Under the pieces are notes generated by a model, which had not been told where the DNA came from, did not search any database, and was given only the letters and a program-made list of their open reading frames with translations. Position numbers and translations under genes: made by a program. A stretch of 64,000 nucleotides of DNA, from positions 62,001 through 126,000 of the forward strand of contig CANQUE010000001.1 in the NCBI GenBank assembly GCA_947626905.1. Direction: 5' to 3'. The stretch comes from an uncultured Oscillospiraceae bacterium (GTDB lineage: Bacteria > Bacillota > Clostridia > Oscillospirales > Oscillospiraceae). Below are positions 40,982 through 48,995 of this stretch, piece by piece; the first letter of the stretch is position 1; the number at the start of each line of letters is the position of its first letter.

Positions 40982-43219
40982 TCACTTCTCCTCAGACTCG
41001 GGCTCGTCCACTTCAGGAGCCACACCGCTGACCTCGCCGGTGGCGGAGATCTCATACACCAGAGCGTCATCCTCCGGCTCGGGATCGGGCTCCGCCTTCC
41101 TGGGGGCCCGCTGACGGGCAGGCGCCGGTTCCGGCTCGATGAGAGCGCGGATGCTCAGGGAGATCTTCTGCTTGTCGTTGTCGATGGCGGTGATCTTCGC
41201 CTTCACTTCCTGGCCCACGGACAGGACCTCTTCCGGCTTGCCGATGCGGCGGTTGGCGATCTGGGAAATGTGGATCAGGCCGTCCACACCGGGCAGTACC
41301 TCGGCGAACGCGCCGAAGGGCATCAGCTTGACGATCTTCACGTCAGCCACGTCGCCGGGCTGATAGGCCGCGACGAACTTGGCCCAGGGGTTGTCCTCCG
41401 CCTTGCGGTAGCCAAGAGAGATCTTCCTCTTCTCCGGGTCGAAGCTGATGACATGGACCTCCACCTCCTGGCCGATGGACAGGACGTCTTCCGGCTTGCG
41501 GATCCGGTCCCAGCTGATCTCCGACACATGGACCATGCCGTCCACGCCGCCGATATCCACGAAAGCGCCGTAGCTGGTCATGCTCTTGACGGTGCCCTGA
41601 TAGACCTTGCCGTTCTCGATCTCGGCCCAGATCTTCTCCGCCTTCTCCTTGCGCTCGCGCACGGACACGCTGCGGATGGAACCCACCACCCGCTTGCGGG
41701 AGCGGTTGACCTCGGTGATGCGGAAGCGGACCGTCTTGCCCACCAGCTCGGACATGGGCACGTCACGGCCCAGACCGGTCTGGGAAGCGGGGATAAACAC
41801 CCGGATGCCCTTGATATTGATGACCACGCCGCCCTTGTTCTCCTCGGACACCTTGCCCTCCAGGACGGTGCCGTCCTCGCAGGCAGCCTCCACGTCGGAC
41901 CAGCTCTTGGCCGCGTCCAGACGGCGCTTGGAGAGCTGCACCGTGCCCTCCACGTCATTGACACGAACGACGGAAGCCTGGATCTCGTCGCCGACCTTGA
42001 CCAGTTCGTTGATGTCCACGCCGGGCTTATCGTCGGTGAACTCGGATACGGCTATGTATCCGGAGTGCTTGGTGGGCAGATCAACGGTGATCTCGGTGGA
42101 GCCGATGGCAGCCACGATACCGGTAACGGTCTCGCCGTTGTGGATGGTGCGGATGGAATCCTCCAGCATCTGATCAAAGCTCTTCTCCGACGGGGCGGCA
42201 GGAGCTTCCTCTGCGGCAGCGGGAGTTTCTTCCGGAGCAGGGGTCTGCTCTGCGGCGGCAGGAGCTTCTTCCGCGACCGGAGCTTCCTCCGCAGCGGCAG
42301 GGGCTTCTTCCACAACAGGCGTTTCTTCCACAGCGGGGCTCTCCTCGGCGACAGGTTCTTCTTTCAGGATCTCAGGCTCGTTCATTTTGTTTACTACCTC
42401 CTTAATTATCCACGAGGGCGTTGAGGCGCCGGCCGTAACGCCGACGGAGGAACACCCGGAAAGGTTCTTTCTGTCCAGCTCGTCCGCCGTTTCCACGAAC
42501 AGGACGGTGGGGCAATTCTCCGCACAGATCTGCGCCAAACGAATGGAATTGGCGCTGTGCCTTCCCCCTGCCACCACCATGGCGTCGCAGGCCACGGCGA
42601 GCTGTCTGGCCTCATTTTGCCTAATACTCGTAGCATCACATATTGTATCAAATATCTCTGCGTTTGTACACAGTTTTTTTATCGAATTAATACTTTGTTC
42701 ACTATTTTCTTTGTTGGAGGTGGTCTGAAAAACCACCGTGATGGGCCTGTCCGGAGCCGTACCGGACGTATCCATCCATCGAAGCATTTCCTCCAGATCG
42801 CGGACCACCACCGCGCCGCCGCACCAGCCGCATATGCCCTGGATCTCCGGATGATCCGGCTCCCCGAAGACCACCACCTGCCGGCCCTGGCCTTCCGCCT
42901 GCGCCACGATCCGGTGGATGCGGGACACCCTGGGGCAAGTGGCGTCCAGGATGACGCATCTCTTTTCTTTCAGTATGTCCTGTTCCGCCCGGGAAATACC
43001 GTGGGAGCGGATCACCACCCGCTCTCCGGCGGGCACGTCCTCCACCCTGTCCGCGATGCGCAGGCCCCTTTCCATCAGCCGGGCCACCACGTCCCGGTTG
43101 TGGATCAGCTCCCCCAGACACCAGCAGCCGTTTCCGTCCGACAGAGCCTTTTCCGTCATGGAAACGGCCCGGTCCACGCCAAAGCAGAACCCCGCGCTCT
43201 TCGCCACCGTGACAGTCAT
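40982..43219 (-). CDS. ispH-rpsA: Fused HMB-PP reductase (IspH) and ribosomal protein S1 (RpsA)
   Basis: A 745-aa fusion known from several Clostridia. Residues 1-278 are IspH, the last enzyme of the MEP isoprenoid pathway, with the three iron-sulfur cysteines at 12, 95 and 194 and the usual EPDHPEI and TTSNKE segments. Residues 285-345 form a Glu/Pro/Ala/Val linker. Residues about 350-700 hold four S1 RNA-binding domains (for example YGAFVDIGGVDGMVHVSE), followed by an acidic tail. Met279 has its own AAGGAGG site, so a separate 467-aa S1 may also be made. ATG 43219 overlaps cmk by 4 nt. The plsC gene usually between cmk and ispH is missing. Confidence 0.94.
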   Translation of the reverse strand: MTVTVAKSAGFCFGVDRAVSMTEKALSDGNGCWCLGELIHNRDVVARLMERGLRIADRVEDVPAGERVVIRSHGISRAEQDILKEKRCVILDATCPRVSRIHRIVAQAEGQGRQVVVFGEPDHPEIQGICGWCGGAVVVRDLEEMLRWMDTSGTAPDRPITVVFQTTSNKENSEQSINSIKKLCTNAEIFDTICDATSIRQNEARQLAVACDAMVVAGGRHSANSIRLAQICAENCPTVLFVETADELDRKNLSGCSSVGVTAGASTPSWIIKEVVNKMNEPEILKEEPVAEESPAVEETPVVEEAPAAAEEAPVAEEAPAAAEQTPAPEETPAAAEEAPAAPSEKSFDQMLEDSIRTIHNGETVTGIVAAIGSTEITVDLPTKHSGYIAVSEFTDDKPGVDINELVKVGDEIQASVVRVNDVEGTVQLSKRRLDAAKSWSDVEAACEDGTVLEGKVSEENKGGVVINIKGIRVFIPASQTGLGRDVPMSELVGKTVRFRITEVNRSRKRVVGSIRSVSVRERKEKAEKIWAEIENGKVYQGTVKSMTSYGAFVDIGGVDGMVHVSEISWDRIRKPEDVLSIGQEVEVHVISFDPEKRKISLGYRKAEDNPWAKFVAAYQPGDVADVKIVKLMPFGAFAEVLPGVDGLIHISQIANRRIGKPEEVLSVGQEVKAKITAIDNDKQKISLSIRALIEPEPAPARQRAPRKAEPDPEPEDDALVYEISATGEVSGVAPEVDEPESEEK
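42383..42403 (-). promoter_or_regulatory. Internal ribosome site and ATG at the ispH/rpsA junction
   Basis: AAGGAGG at 42397-42403 lies 10-11 nt before an in-frame ATG at 42385 that begins MNEPEILKEE, exactly where the IspH domain ends. It would give a free S1 protein of normal length for Firmicutes. Confidence 0.6.
42642..42670 (-). promoter_or_regulatory. Possible internal promoter upstream of the rpsA part
   Basis: TGTACA, 17-nt spacer and TACAAT with an extended TGA before the -10, inside ispH and in a strongly AT-rich patch (about 42600-42725). Transcription from it would start about 250 nt before the internal rpsA ATG. Confidence 0.4.
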
Positions 43220-43911
43220 GACCCGCTCTTCTCCCCCATCCGCTGCCGCACCAGATCATACACCGCGGCGATGCTCTCCTCCAGCGTCATGCAGGAGGTA
43301 TCCACCGTCACGGCGTCCTCCGCCGCCCGCAGCGGCGCGGCGGCCCGGGAGGCGTCGTCATGGTCTCGCTTGGCCATATCCGCCGCCACCTGCTCAAAGG
43401 TGCTCCCGTCCCCCTTGGCGGCCAGCTCCGCCAATCTCCGGCGGGCCCTGGCCTCCCGGGAGGCGGTAAGGAATACTTTCAGATCCGCCCGGGGCAGCAC
43501 CACCGTACCGATGTCCCGGCCGTCCATGACCACGCTGTGGACCTTGGCGGCCTCCCGCTGCATATCCAGCAAAAATGCCCGGACCGCCGGCAGCGCGGAT
43601 ACCGCCGAGGCGTACATGCTCATCTCCGGACTGCGGATGGCACCGGAAACGTCCTCGCCGTTCAAATACATCCTCTGGCTGCCGTCGGGACTGTAATCGA
43701 ACCGGATCTCCAGCCCCGGCAGCAGCGGCGCCACGGCGGCGGCGTCATGGGGATCGGCCCCCGCCCGGCGCACCGCCAGCCCTACCGTCCGGTAGATGGC
43801 CCCGGTATCCACGTATACGAACCCGCAGCGGGCCGCCACCGCTTTGGCGATGGTGCTTTTGCCCGCCCCGGCGGGGCCGTCGATGGCAACTGCGAAGCGC
43901 TTGTCACTCAT
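43216..43911 (-). CDS. cmk: Cytidylate kinase
   Basis: A 231-aa kinase for CMP and dCMP, with P-loop DGPAGAGKST at 11-20, VDTGAIYRTVGL near 35-46, the CMP-binding DGRDIGTVVLP near 152-162 and the lid region TASREARARRRLAEL. It overlaps the flavoprotein gene upstream and ispH-rpsA downstream by 4 nt each, so it is translated with both. cmk next to rpsA is a widely kept order. Confidence 0.95.
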   Translation of the reverse strand: MSDKRFAVAIDGPAGAGKSTIAKAVAARCGFVYVDTGAIYRTVGLAVRRAGADPHDAAAVAPLLPGLEIRFDYSPDGSQRMYLNGEDVSGAIRSPEMSMYASAVSALPAVRAFLLDMQREAAKVHSVVMDGRDIGTVVLPRADLKVFLTASREARARRRLAELAAKGDGSTFEQVAADMAKRDHDDASRAAAPLRAAEDAVTVDTSCMTLEESIAAVYDLVRQRMGEKSGS

Positions 43912-45149
43912 GCCGGTCTTTCCTTTCCCACCGCCCGGCCGGCGCAGCGGCCGGTAGACCAGGCGATCTGCAAATTATAGCCGCCGGTGTATGCGTCCAC
44001 ATCCAGCACCTCACCGGCAAAGTACAGTCCCCGGACCAGCTTGGAACCCATCGTCCGCGGATCGATCTGCCGCACGTCCACGCCCCCGCCGGTGACGATG
44101 GCGCTGTTGGCAGGCTCCCAAGGGCCGCTGACAGGCACGGGCAGCGCCTTGATGACCTGTCCCAGCGCCTGGCGCTGCGCCCGGGTGAGGTCATGGGCCT
44201 TCGTTTCCGGCGGGATCTGCGCCAGCCGGAGCATCACGGGGATCAGCGATCGGGGCAGCAGTTCGCCCAGGGCGTTGCCCATATCCCGGTTCTTGAATTT
44301 TTCAAGATCCCGCAGTATCCGCTCGTCCAGCTTTCTGCTATCCAAGGCGGGCTTGAAGTCAACGGAAAGGTCGTACTTTTTCTCGCCCCAGCGCATATGG
44401 GCGCTGGCCGTCAGCACCAGCGGTCCTGTCACGCCGTAGTAAGCGAAGAGCATCTCCCCCCGCTCGGTATAGACCGCTTTCCCATCCTCGTAAACGGTCA
44501 GATCCACGTTTCTCGGGGAAAAACCGGCCAGCTCCGCACAGTACGGCGCGGAACTGATCAGCGGCACCAGCGACGGGCGGGGCGGTACGACGGTGTGTCC
44601 CACGGAGGCCGCCAGGGCGTATCCGTCCCCGGTGGAGCCGGTGGAGGGGCAGCTCTTGCCCCCTGTACAGACAATGGCGGCGGCGCAGGGTATCATCCCC
44701 CGGCTGGTGACGACCCCGCGCAGGCGGCCGTCTTCCACAGCCAGACCGGCGGCGCGGCCGTACACATGGCCCACGCCCAGCGTTTCGCACCAGCGGCTCA
44801 GCGCGTCGGCGATGTCGTGGGCGTTATCGCTCACCGGGAATACCCGGCCGCCCCGTTCCGTCTTCAGGGGCACGCCCAGCCGGTCCTCGAAAAAGTCCAT
44901 CACGTCCGAGGGAGAGAAGGCGGTGGCGGCGCTGTAGAGGAATTTCGGGTTGCTGACCACATTGGCAAGGAAAGTCCGCACATCGCAATGGTTCGTCACA
45001 TTGCACCGCCCCTTGCCGGTGATGCGCAGCTTTTGCCCATACCTCTCGTTGGGCTCCACGATCACCACCTTCAGGCCATGCTCCGCCGCGGTGCCCGCCG
45101 CCATGAGCCCGGCGGCGCCGCCGCCTATCACGGCCACGTCAGCTCTCAT
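43908..45149 (-). CDS. HI0933/BaiN-like FAD-dependent oxidoreductase
   Basis: A 413-aa flavoprotein with the FAD-binding GGGAAGLMAA at 9-18, GKLRITGKGRCNVTN-like ring near 40-54, GGKSCPSTGSTGDGY near 157-171 and the C-terminal GGVDVRQIDPRTMGSK and FAGEVLDVDAYTGGYN blocks. The family is widespread; its reaction is mostly unknown, although one member is called BaiN in bile-acid-converting Clostridia. It overlaps rpiR by 11 nt. In many Clostridia it is found just before cmk, as here. Confidence 0.92.
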   Translation of the reverse strand: MRADVAVIGGGAAGLMAAGTAAEHGLKVVIVEPNERYGQKLRITGKGRCNVTNHCDVRTFLANVVSNPKFLYSAATAFSPSDVMDFFEDRLGVPLKTERGGRVFPVSDNAHDIADALSRWCETLGVGHVYGRAAGLAVEDGRLRGVVTSRGMIPCAAAIVCTGGKSCPSTGSTGDGYALAASVGHTVVPPRPSLVPLISSAPYCAELAGFSPRNVDLTVYEDGKAVYTERGEMLFAYYGVTGPLVLTASAHMRWGEKKYDLSVDFKPALDSRKLDERILRDLEKFKNRDMGNALGELLPRSLIPVMLRLAQIPPETKAHDLTRAQRQALGQVIKALPVPVSGPWEPANSAIVTGGGVDVRQIDPRTMGSKLVRGLYFAGEVLDVDAYTGGYNLQIAWSTGRCAGRAVGKERPA

Positions 45150-46002
45150 TGCCGGTAAACACTCCGTATTCGCTCCACAGCTGCTCCAGATAGCCGAACG
45201 TATCGTCCAGAGAGTCCCGCCGCCGGCTGGCTACCGCCACGATGAGGGCGTTGATGAGGCTCATGGGCGCGACGAGGGAATCCAGAAAAGACACCATATC
45301 GCTTTTGGCGTAGAGCTTTATATCTGCCAGGGCAGCGAAGGGCGAATTGCCGTTGTCGGTCAGGGCCACCACCTGCGCGCCCCGGCCCTTGGCAAACTCC
45401 ATGGCCTTCAGCGATCCGGCGGAATACCGGGGATAGCTTATGCCCATATACACATCCCCCGGCCCGATGTGCATGATCTGCTCATACACCTCGTTCACGG
45501 TGGTGTCATGGACCAGGCGCACATCCTCCACCAGCAGGTTCAGATAAAAACCCATGAAACTGGCCAGGGACGCGGAAGAGCGCATTCCCACGATGTACAG
45601 ATGCTTCGCCCCGGCAATGGCCTCCACCGCCCGGTTGAAGCTGTCCCGGTCCAGCTCCTCCAGGGTGCGTTGGAGCTTCTCCACGTCGGACGCCATGACG
45701 GTCTTCATCACATCCGCCCCGTCCAGCATATCCTTGGCCACAGCGATGCGCTGTACACTGGTAAGGCGGCTGCGGACCATCTCCTGCATGGCCCGCCGCA
45801 TATCGGGATAACCGCCGAACCCCAGCTCCGTGGCGAAGCGGACCACCGTGGACTCGCTCACGCCCACCGTCCTACCCAGTTTTCCCGCCGTCATAAAGGC
45901 GGCTTTATCATAGTTTTCCGTGATGTACCGGGCAATGAGCCGCTGGCCTTTGCTCAGGCGGCGCTTGCTGTCGTTCATCATGGATAAGATGTCTTTTTCC
46001 AT
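45139..46002 (-). CDS. MurR/RpiR family transcriptional regulator
   Basis: A 287-aa regulator with an N-terminal HTH_6 domain (about 1-77, SVGVSESTVVRFATELGFGGYPDMRRAM) and a C-terminal SIS sugar-phosphate-binding domain (about 125-260, IVGMRSSASLASFMGFYLN and GISYPRYSAGSL). The family senses phosphosugars such as MurNAc-6-P. No sugar gene is nearby; it leads the operon with the flavoprotein, cmk and ispH-rpsA. An inverted repeat overlapping its -35 box is a plausible operator for self-control. Confidence 0.92.
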   Translation of the reverse strand: MEKDILSMMNDSKRRLSKGQRLIARYITENYDKAAFMTAGKLGRTVGVSESTVVRFATELGFGGYPDMRRAMQEMVRSRLTSVQRIAVAKDMLDGADVMKTVMASDVEKLQRTLEELDRDSFNRAVEAIAGAKHLYIVGMRSSASLASFMGFYLNLLVEDVRLVHDTTVNEVYEQIMHIGPGDVYMGISYPRYSAGSLKAMEFAKGRGAQVVALTDNGNSPFAALADIKLYAKSDMVSFLDSLVAPMSLINALIVAVASRRRDSLDDTFGYLEQLWSEYGVFTGNES

Positions 46003-46044
46003 ATCTGCTTCTCCCCGGCGTGTTCATTCGCGCACACCAGATAT

Positions 46045-46105
46045 ATCATAGCGGCAGCGGTGGAAAAATGCAAGTATCACCGAGAAATTTTGCTGAAACT
46101 TGCAT
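46045..46105 (-). promoter_or_regulatory. Promoter of rpiR with overlapping inverted repeat
   Basis: TTGCAT (46068-46073), 17-nt spacer and TATGAT (46045-46050) on the minus strand. The -35 box is inside one arm of an inverted repeat ATGCAAGT (46068-46075) / ACTTGCAT (46098-46105). A third TGCAAGT half-site lies at 46141-46147 in the end of rluB. Confidence 0.6.
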
Positions 46106-46130
46106 ATCATGTGCGCTTACCCGGAAAAAC

Positions 46131-46841
46131 TCAGTGATTTTGCAAGTACTCTACCTCCTCCGCCGTCATTGGGCGCCAGTGTCCCACAGGCAGATCGCCC
46201 AGCAGGATAGGTCCCTCGGCGATGCGGATCAGGCGGCTGACACGGAGCCCGCAGGCGGCGCACATCCGCCGCACCTGGCGGTTTTTCCCCTCATGGATCA
46301 CGATCTGGATCTCCGCGCCGGTCCCTTTTCGCTCGATGAGCGTCACGCCGGGCCGGGCGATCGGCTCTCCCTCCAGGCTCTCCATGCTCCGCAGTTTTCC
46401 CAAGGCTCCCGAAATATCCTCGCCCTGGACGAAGACGGTATACACCTTATCCACCTGCCGGGACGGGTGCATGAGCCGGTTGGCGGCCTGGCCGTCGTCG
46501 GTGAAGATGAGCAGACCCTCTGAGTCCATGTCCAGCCGGCCCACCGGATACAGCCGGCCTCCCGCGTCCGCTACCAGCTCCGCCGCCGTGGGGCGGCCCC
46601 GTTCGTCGCGTAGGGTCGTCACATAACCCCGGGGCTTATGGAGCACTATGTACCGGCGCCGGGAGGGCAGGCGCAGGGCCTGTCCGTCCACCCGGATATC
46701 GTCCGCATCCGGATCGGCGCTCATGCCCACGGACGCGGCCGCGCCGTTCACCGTCACCCGTCCCGCGGCGATCATCTCCTCCGCCGCCCGGCGCGAGGCG
46801 ATCCCCGCCCCGGAGATCAGCTTTTGCAAGCGCTGTTTCAT
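46131..46841 (-). CDS. rluB: rRNA pseudouridine synthase, RluB/RsuA family
   Basis: A 236-aa enzyme with an S4 RNA-binding domain (1-60, MKQRLQKLISGAGIASRRAAEEMI) and a synthase domain with the catalytic Asp in GRLDMDSEGLLIFTDDG near 101-117. Isomerises a uridine in rRNA, most likely in 23S helix 90 if RluB. It begins 15 nt after dacF with AAAGGAG. In Bacillus dacB-spmA-spmB-rluB is the order; here spmA and spmB are absent. Confidence 0.93.
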   Translation of the reverse strand: MKQRLQKLISGAGIASRRAAEEMIAAGRVTVNGAAASVGMSADPDADDIRVDGQALRLPSRRRYIVLHKPRGYVTTLRDERGRPTAAELVADAGGRLYPVGRLDMDSEGLLIFTDDGQAANRLMHPSRQVDKVYTVFVQGEDISGALGKLRSMESLEGEPIARPGVTLIERKGTGAEIQIVIHEGKNRQVRRMCAACGLRVSRLIRIAEGPILLGDLPVGHWRPMTAEEVEYLQNH

Positions 46842-46856
46842 CCCGGCTCCTTTCTC

Positions 46857-47957
46857 TCATTCCAGCAGCTCCAGCACACGTTCCCATAAGGTCGGCTCCT
46901 CTTCCGCCGCCCGGGAAACGTCCTGCGCAAATACCAGCTGCGTCCGCCCGGCCTCCCGGTCCCCCAGGTAGGCCACCGCCTCGCCGCACACCGCGCCGGC
47001 CGTCACATCCGCGTATACGAACGGGGGCAGGCGGTATTCCACCCGGATGGGTTCCGCTCCCCTGTGGAGCACGAAAAGTCCCTCCGCCGGCGCTACCCGG
47101 ACCGACTCATAGACGCCCCCGATCACCGGCACAGACCATGTCCGGCCCGCCAGCACATCGCTCCGGTCATAGAGGTCATAGGCCCAGTCATACATGTCCC
47201 TGTGGTCGTCCCAGTCGTCCGGATCAGACAGCGTCACGCATATAAGGGTCATCCCTTCCCTCCGGCAAGCGGTGACCAGCGTGCGGCCCGCCGCCATCGT
47301 GTAGCCCGTTTTCACACCGAAGACGCCGTCGCATTCTCGCAGGAGCCGGTTGTGGTTGACGTACGTGTTCTCTCCCACCGTTTTTGACGCGGTGGACACG
47401 ATCCGGCAGAAGTCCCCGTTTTGCAGCGCGGCGCGGGTGATCAGGGCCAGATCGTAGGCGCTGGCGTGATGCTCTTCCTCGTCCAGTCCGCTGGGGTTGG
47501 TGAAATGGGTATTCTCACAGCCGAGCTCTTGGGCCTTTTCGTTCATCAGCTCCGCGAACGCCTCCACGCTGCCCGCCGTCACGCAGGCCAGCGCCACCGC
47601 CGCGTCGTTTCCGGAGGCCAGCATCATCCCATACAGCAGCTCTTCGACGGTCAACCTCTGGCCGGGGGCCAGATACATGCTGGACCCCTCTATCCCGGTC
47701 CAGGCCGGATCAACTACGACTTCTCTGTCCAGCTCACACCGCTCCAGCACCACCAGCGCGGACATGATCTTGGTCGTGCTGGCGATCAGCATCGGCGTAT
47801 CCGGCTGCTTCTCCCACAGCACCGCGCCGCTGTCCGCCTCCATCAGCACGCCCGCCTGGCAGGAGGGCGCGGGCTCCTCTTCCGCCGCCAGAGCGCCGGG
47901 ACCGCCGGTTAACAGCAGCGCGGCGGCCAGCGCCGCCGCCACAGTCCTGATCTTCAT
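46857..47957 (-). CDS. dacF: D-alanyl-D-alanine carboxypeptidase (DacF/DacB, S11 family)
   Basis: A 366-aa penicillin-binding protein with a signal peptide (about 1-24) and all three active-site motifs: SxxK in ASTTKIMSA near 63-71, SxN in SGNDAAVAL near 113, and KTG in GVKTGYTMAAG near 221. It trims the terminal D-Ala of peptidoglycan stem peptides, in sporulating relatives in the cortex. The ATG at 47957 is chosen over a GTG three codons upstream because of ribosome-site spacing. The start region is covered by a 12-bp hairpin. Its neighbours ytfJ and DUF2953 point to a role in sporulation. Confidence 0.93.
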   Translation of the reverse strand: MKIRTVAAALAAALLLTGGPGALAAEEEPAPSCQAGVLMEADSGAVLWEKQPDTPMLIASTTKIMSALVVLERCELDREVVVDPAWTGIEGSSMYLAPGQRLTVEELLYGMMLASGNDAAVALACVTAGSVEAFAELMNEKAQELGCENTHFTNPSGLDEEEHHASAYDLALITRAALQNGDFCRIVSTASKTVGENTYVNHNRLLRECDGVFGVKTGYTMAAGRTLVTACRREGMTLICVTLSDPDDWDDHRDMYDWAYDLYDRSDVLAGRTWSVPVIGGVYESVRVAPAEGLFVLHRGAEPIRVEYRLPPFVYADVTAGAVCGEAVAYLGDREAGRTQLVFAQDVSRAAEEEPTLWERVLELLE

Positions 47958-47987
47958 AATAAGCACCGCCTTTCAGCAGTGCTTATT
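47958..47987 (-). promoter_or_regulatory. 12-bp hairpin/inverted repeat over the dacF ribosome site
   Basis: On the minus strand AATAAGCACTGC and GCGGTGCTTATT pair fully (one G-T wobble) around a 6-nt loop TGAAAG and end directly at the ATG. The ribosome site AAAGGCGG is half in the loop and half in the stem. It could be a translational switch or, as DNA, an operator. Confidence 0.55.
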
Positions 47988-48007
47988 CTTGCCCCTTTTG
48001 GACCGGT

Positions 48008-48400
48008 TTAGCCCTGACCGGCCGGTTTTTTCCCATTCCTGTCCAGATACCGCTCCAGCCTCTCCAAAAGCTCCGGTACCATATCCAGCAGTCTGTCCGC
48101 CGTGGAAAAGGCCGGAGGCTGTATGGCCAGCATACGGCTGCCGCCGTCTTTGTTCAGAAGAAACCCCACCGGCTCCACCTTCACCGCCGCGCTGCCGCCG
48201 CCCCATATGCCCCCCTTGCCTGTGGCGGCGGGGCGGTCGCTGCCGCCGGAGGCAAAGCCGAACGTGAGCCGGGAAACGGGGATCAGCGTGGTCCCGTCCA
48301 GCGTGGTCACAGGCGAGCCGATGACGGTGTCCGGGTCCACCATCGTCCGGATCTTTTCCATAGCGCCTTCCATCAGGTCGCTTACCGATTGTTCTGCCAT
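48008..48400 (-). CDS. ytfJ: GerW/YtfJ family sporulation protein
   Basis: A 130-aa protein with the family pattern LMEGAMEKIRTMVDPDTVIGSP, a Gly-rich strand region (FGFASGGSD and GGIWGGGSAAVKVEPVGFLL) and a C-terminal helix. GerW is needed for normal spore germination in some species; its mode of action is unknown. I start at ATG 48400, in line with the normal family N-terminus; the open frame extends further upstream but there overlaps DUF2953. ytfI(DUF2953)-ytfJ is also the Bacillus order. Confidence 0.92.
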   Translation of the reverse strand: MAEQSVSDLMEGAMEKIRTMVDPDTVIGSPVTTLDGTTLIPVSRLTFGFASGGSDRPAATGKGGIWGGGSAAVKVEPVGFLLNKDGGSRMLAIQPPAFSTADRLLDMVPELLERLERYLDRNGKKPAGQG

Positions 48401-48407
48401 GCGCACA

Positions 48408-48989
48408 TCATCCTTCCCTTCTGGCGCTCCGCTTTTGGGAGCGTCTGTATGGGAAGTATTGCCGCAAAAGGTCCGTTCCAAACGCCGCGGCCGCCTCCAG
48501 CAGATTGCCCATTCTGAGCCGCAGGCGCGCCCCGCACACCAGCTCTCCCGGTCCGCCGGACAGCGCCGGGCGCACATGCAGCTGCGCCTCCGGCAGCCTT
48601 GCGGCCAGCGCTTCCATGGCGGCGCCCGCCCGCCCATAGGCCATGGCGGCGGCATATAGGTCCCGCCCACCGGCGGTATAATCGATCCGGACCCGGTCCA
48701 CGCGCACATAGGGAAGAAGCCCGCGCAGGGACCGCGCGCCGCTTTTCAAGAGCATTTTCCGCACCGGCGCCGGTATTCTTGCCCAACGGCGGCGGGCGGC
48801 GGGTCTTGGGTCTTTTGCCGCCTGGCGCTTTCTCTCCCGGCGGAGGGCCAAAAGATCCCGCTTCACCGGTCCCACCGACGCGGTGAGCGCCGGCCGGCCC
48901 TGGTCATAGGCCCCCTCCAGACTTACCGGCAGGAAGAGTATCCCGATCACCGCCAGCGCGGCGAGATCCACAGCGATCCAAACTGTCAC
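48408..48989 (-). CDS. DUF2953 domain protein (YtfI-like)
   Basis: A 193-aa protein with an N-terminal membrane helix (about 3-22), a basic linker, and the DUF2953 domain (about 85-180, with VRVDRVRIDYTAGGRDLYAAAMAYG). The gene is paired with ytfJ in spore formers. It starts 6 nt after the scpB end and ends 7 nt before ytfJ. Function unknown. Confidence 0.85.
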   Translation of the reverse strand: MTVWIAVDLAALAVIGILFLPVSLEGAYDQGRPALTASVGPVKRDLLALRRERKRQAAKDPRPAARRRWARIPAPVRKMLLKSGARSLRGLLPYVRVDRVRIDYTAGGRDLYAAAMAYGRAGAAMEALAARLPEAQLHVRPALSGGPGELVCGARLRLRMGNLLEAAAAFGTDLLRQYFPYRRSQKRSARREG

Positions 48990-48995
48990 AGCGCT

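Noticed and set aside
42230-42360. Tandem repeat in the ispH-rpsA linker as a separate mobile or regulatory repeat
   Set aside because: It is in frame and codes for Glu/Pro/Ala residues; degenerate units without target duplications.
40982-43219. IspH-RpsA as an assembly or frameshift error
   Set aside because: Both parts are complete and in frame through a repeat linker, and this fusion is known in Clostridia.
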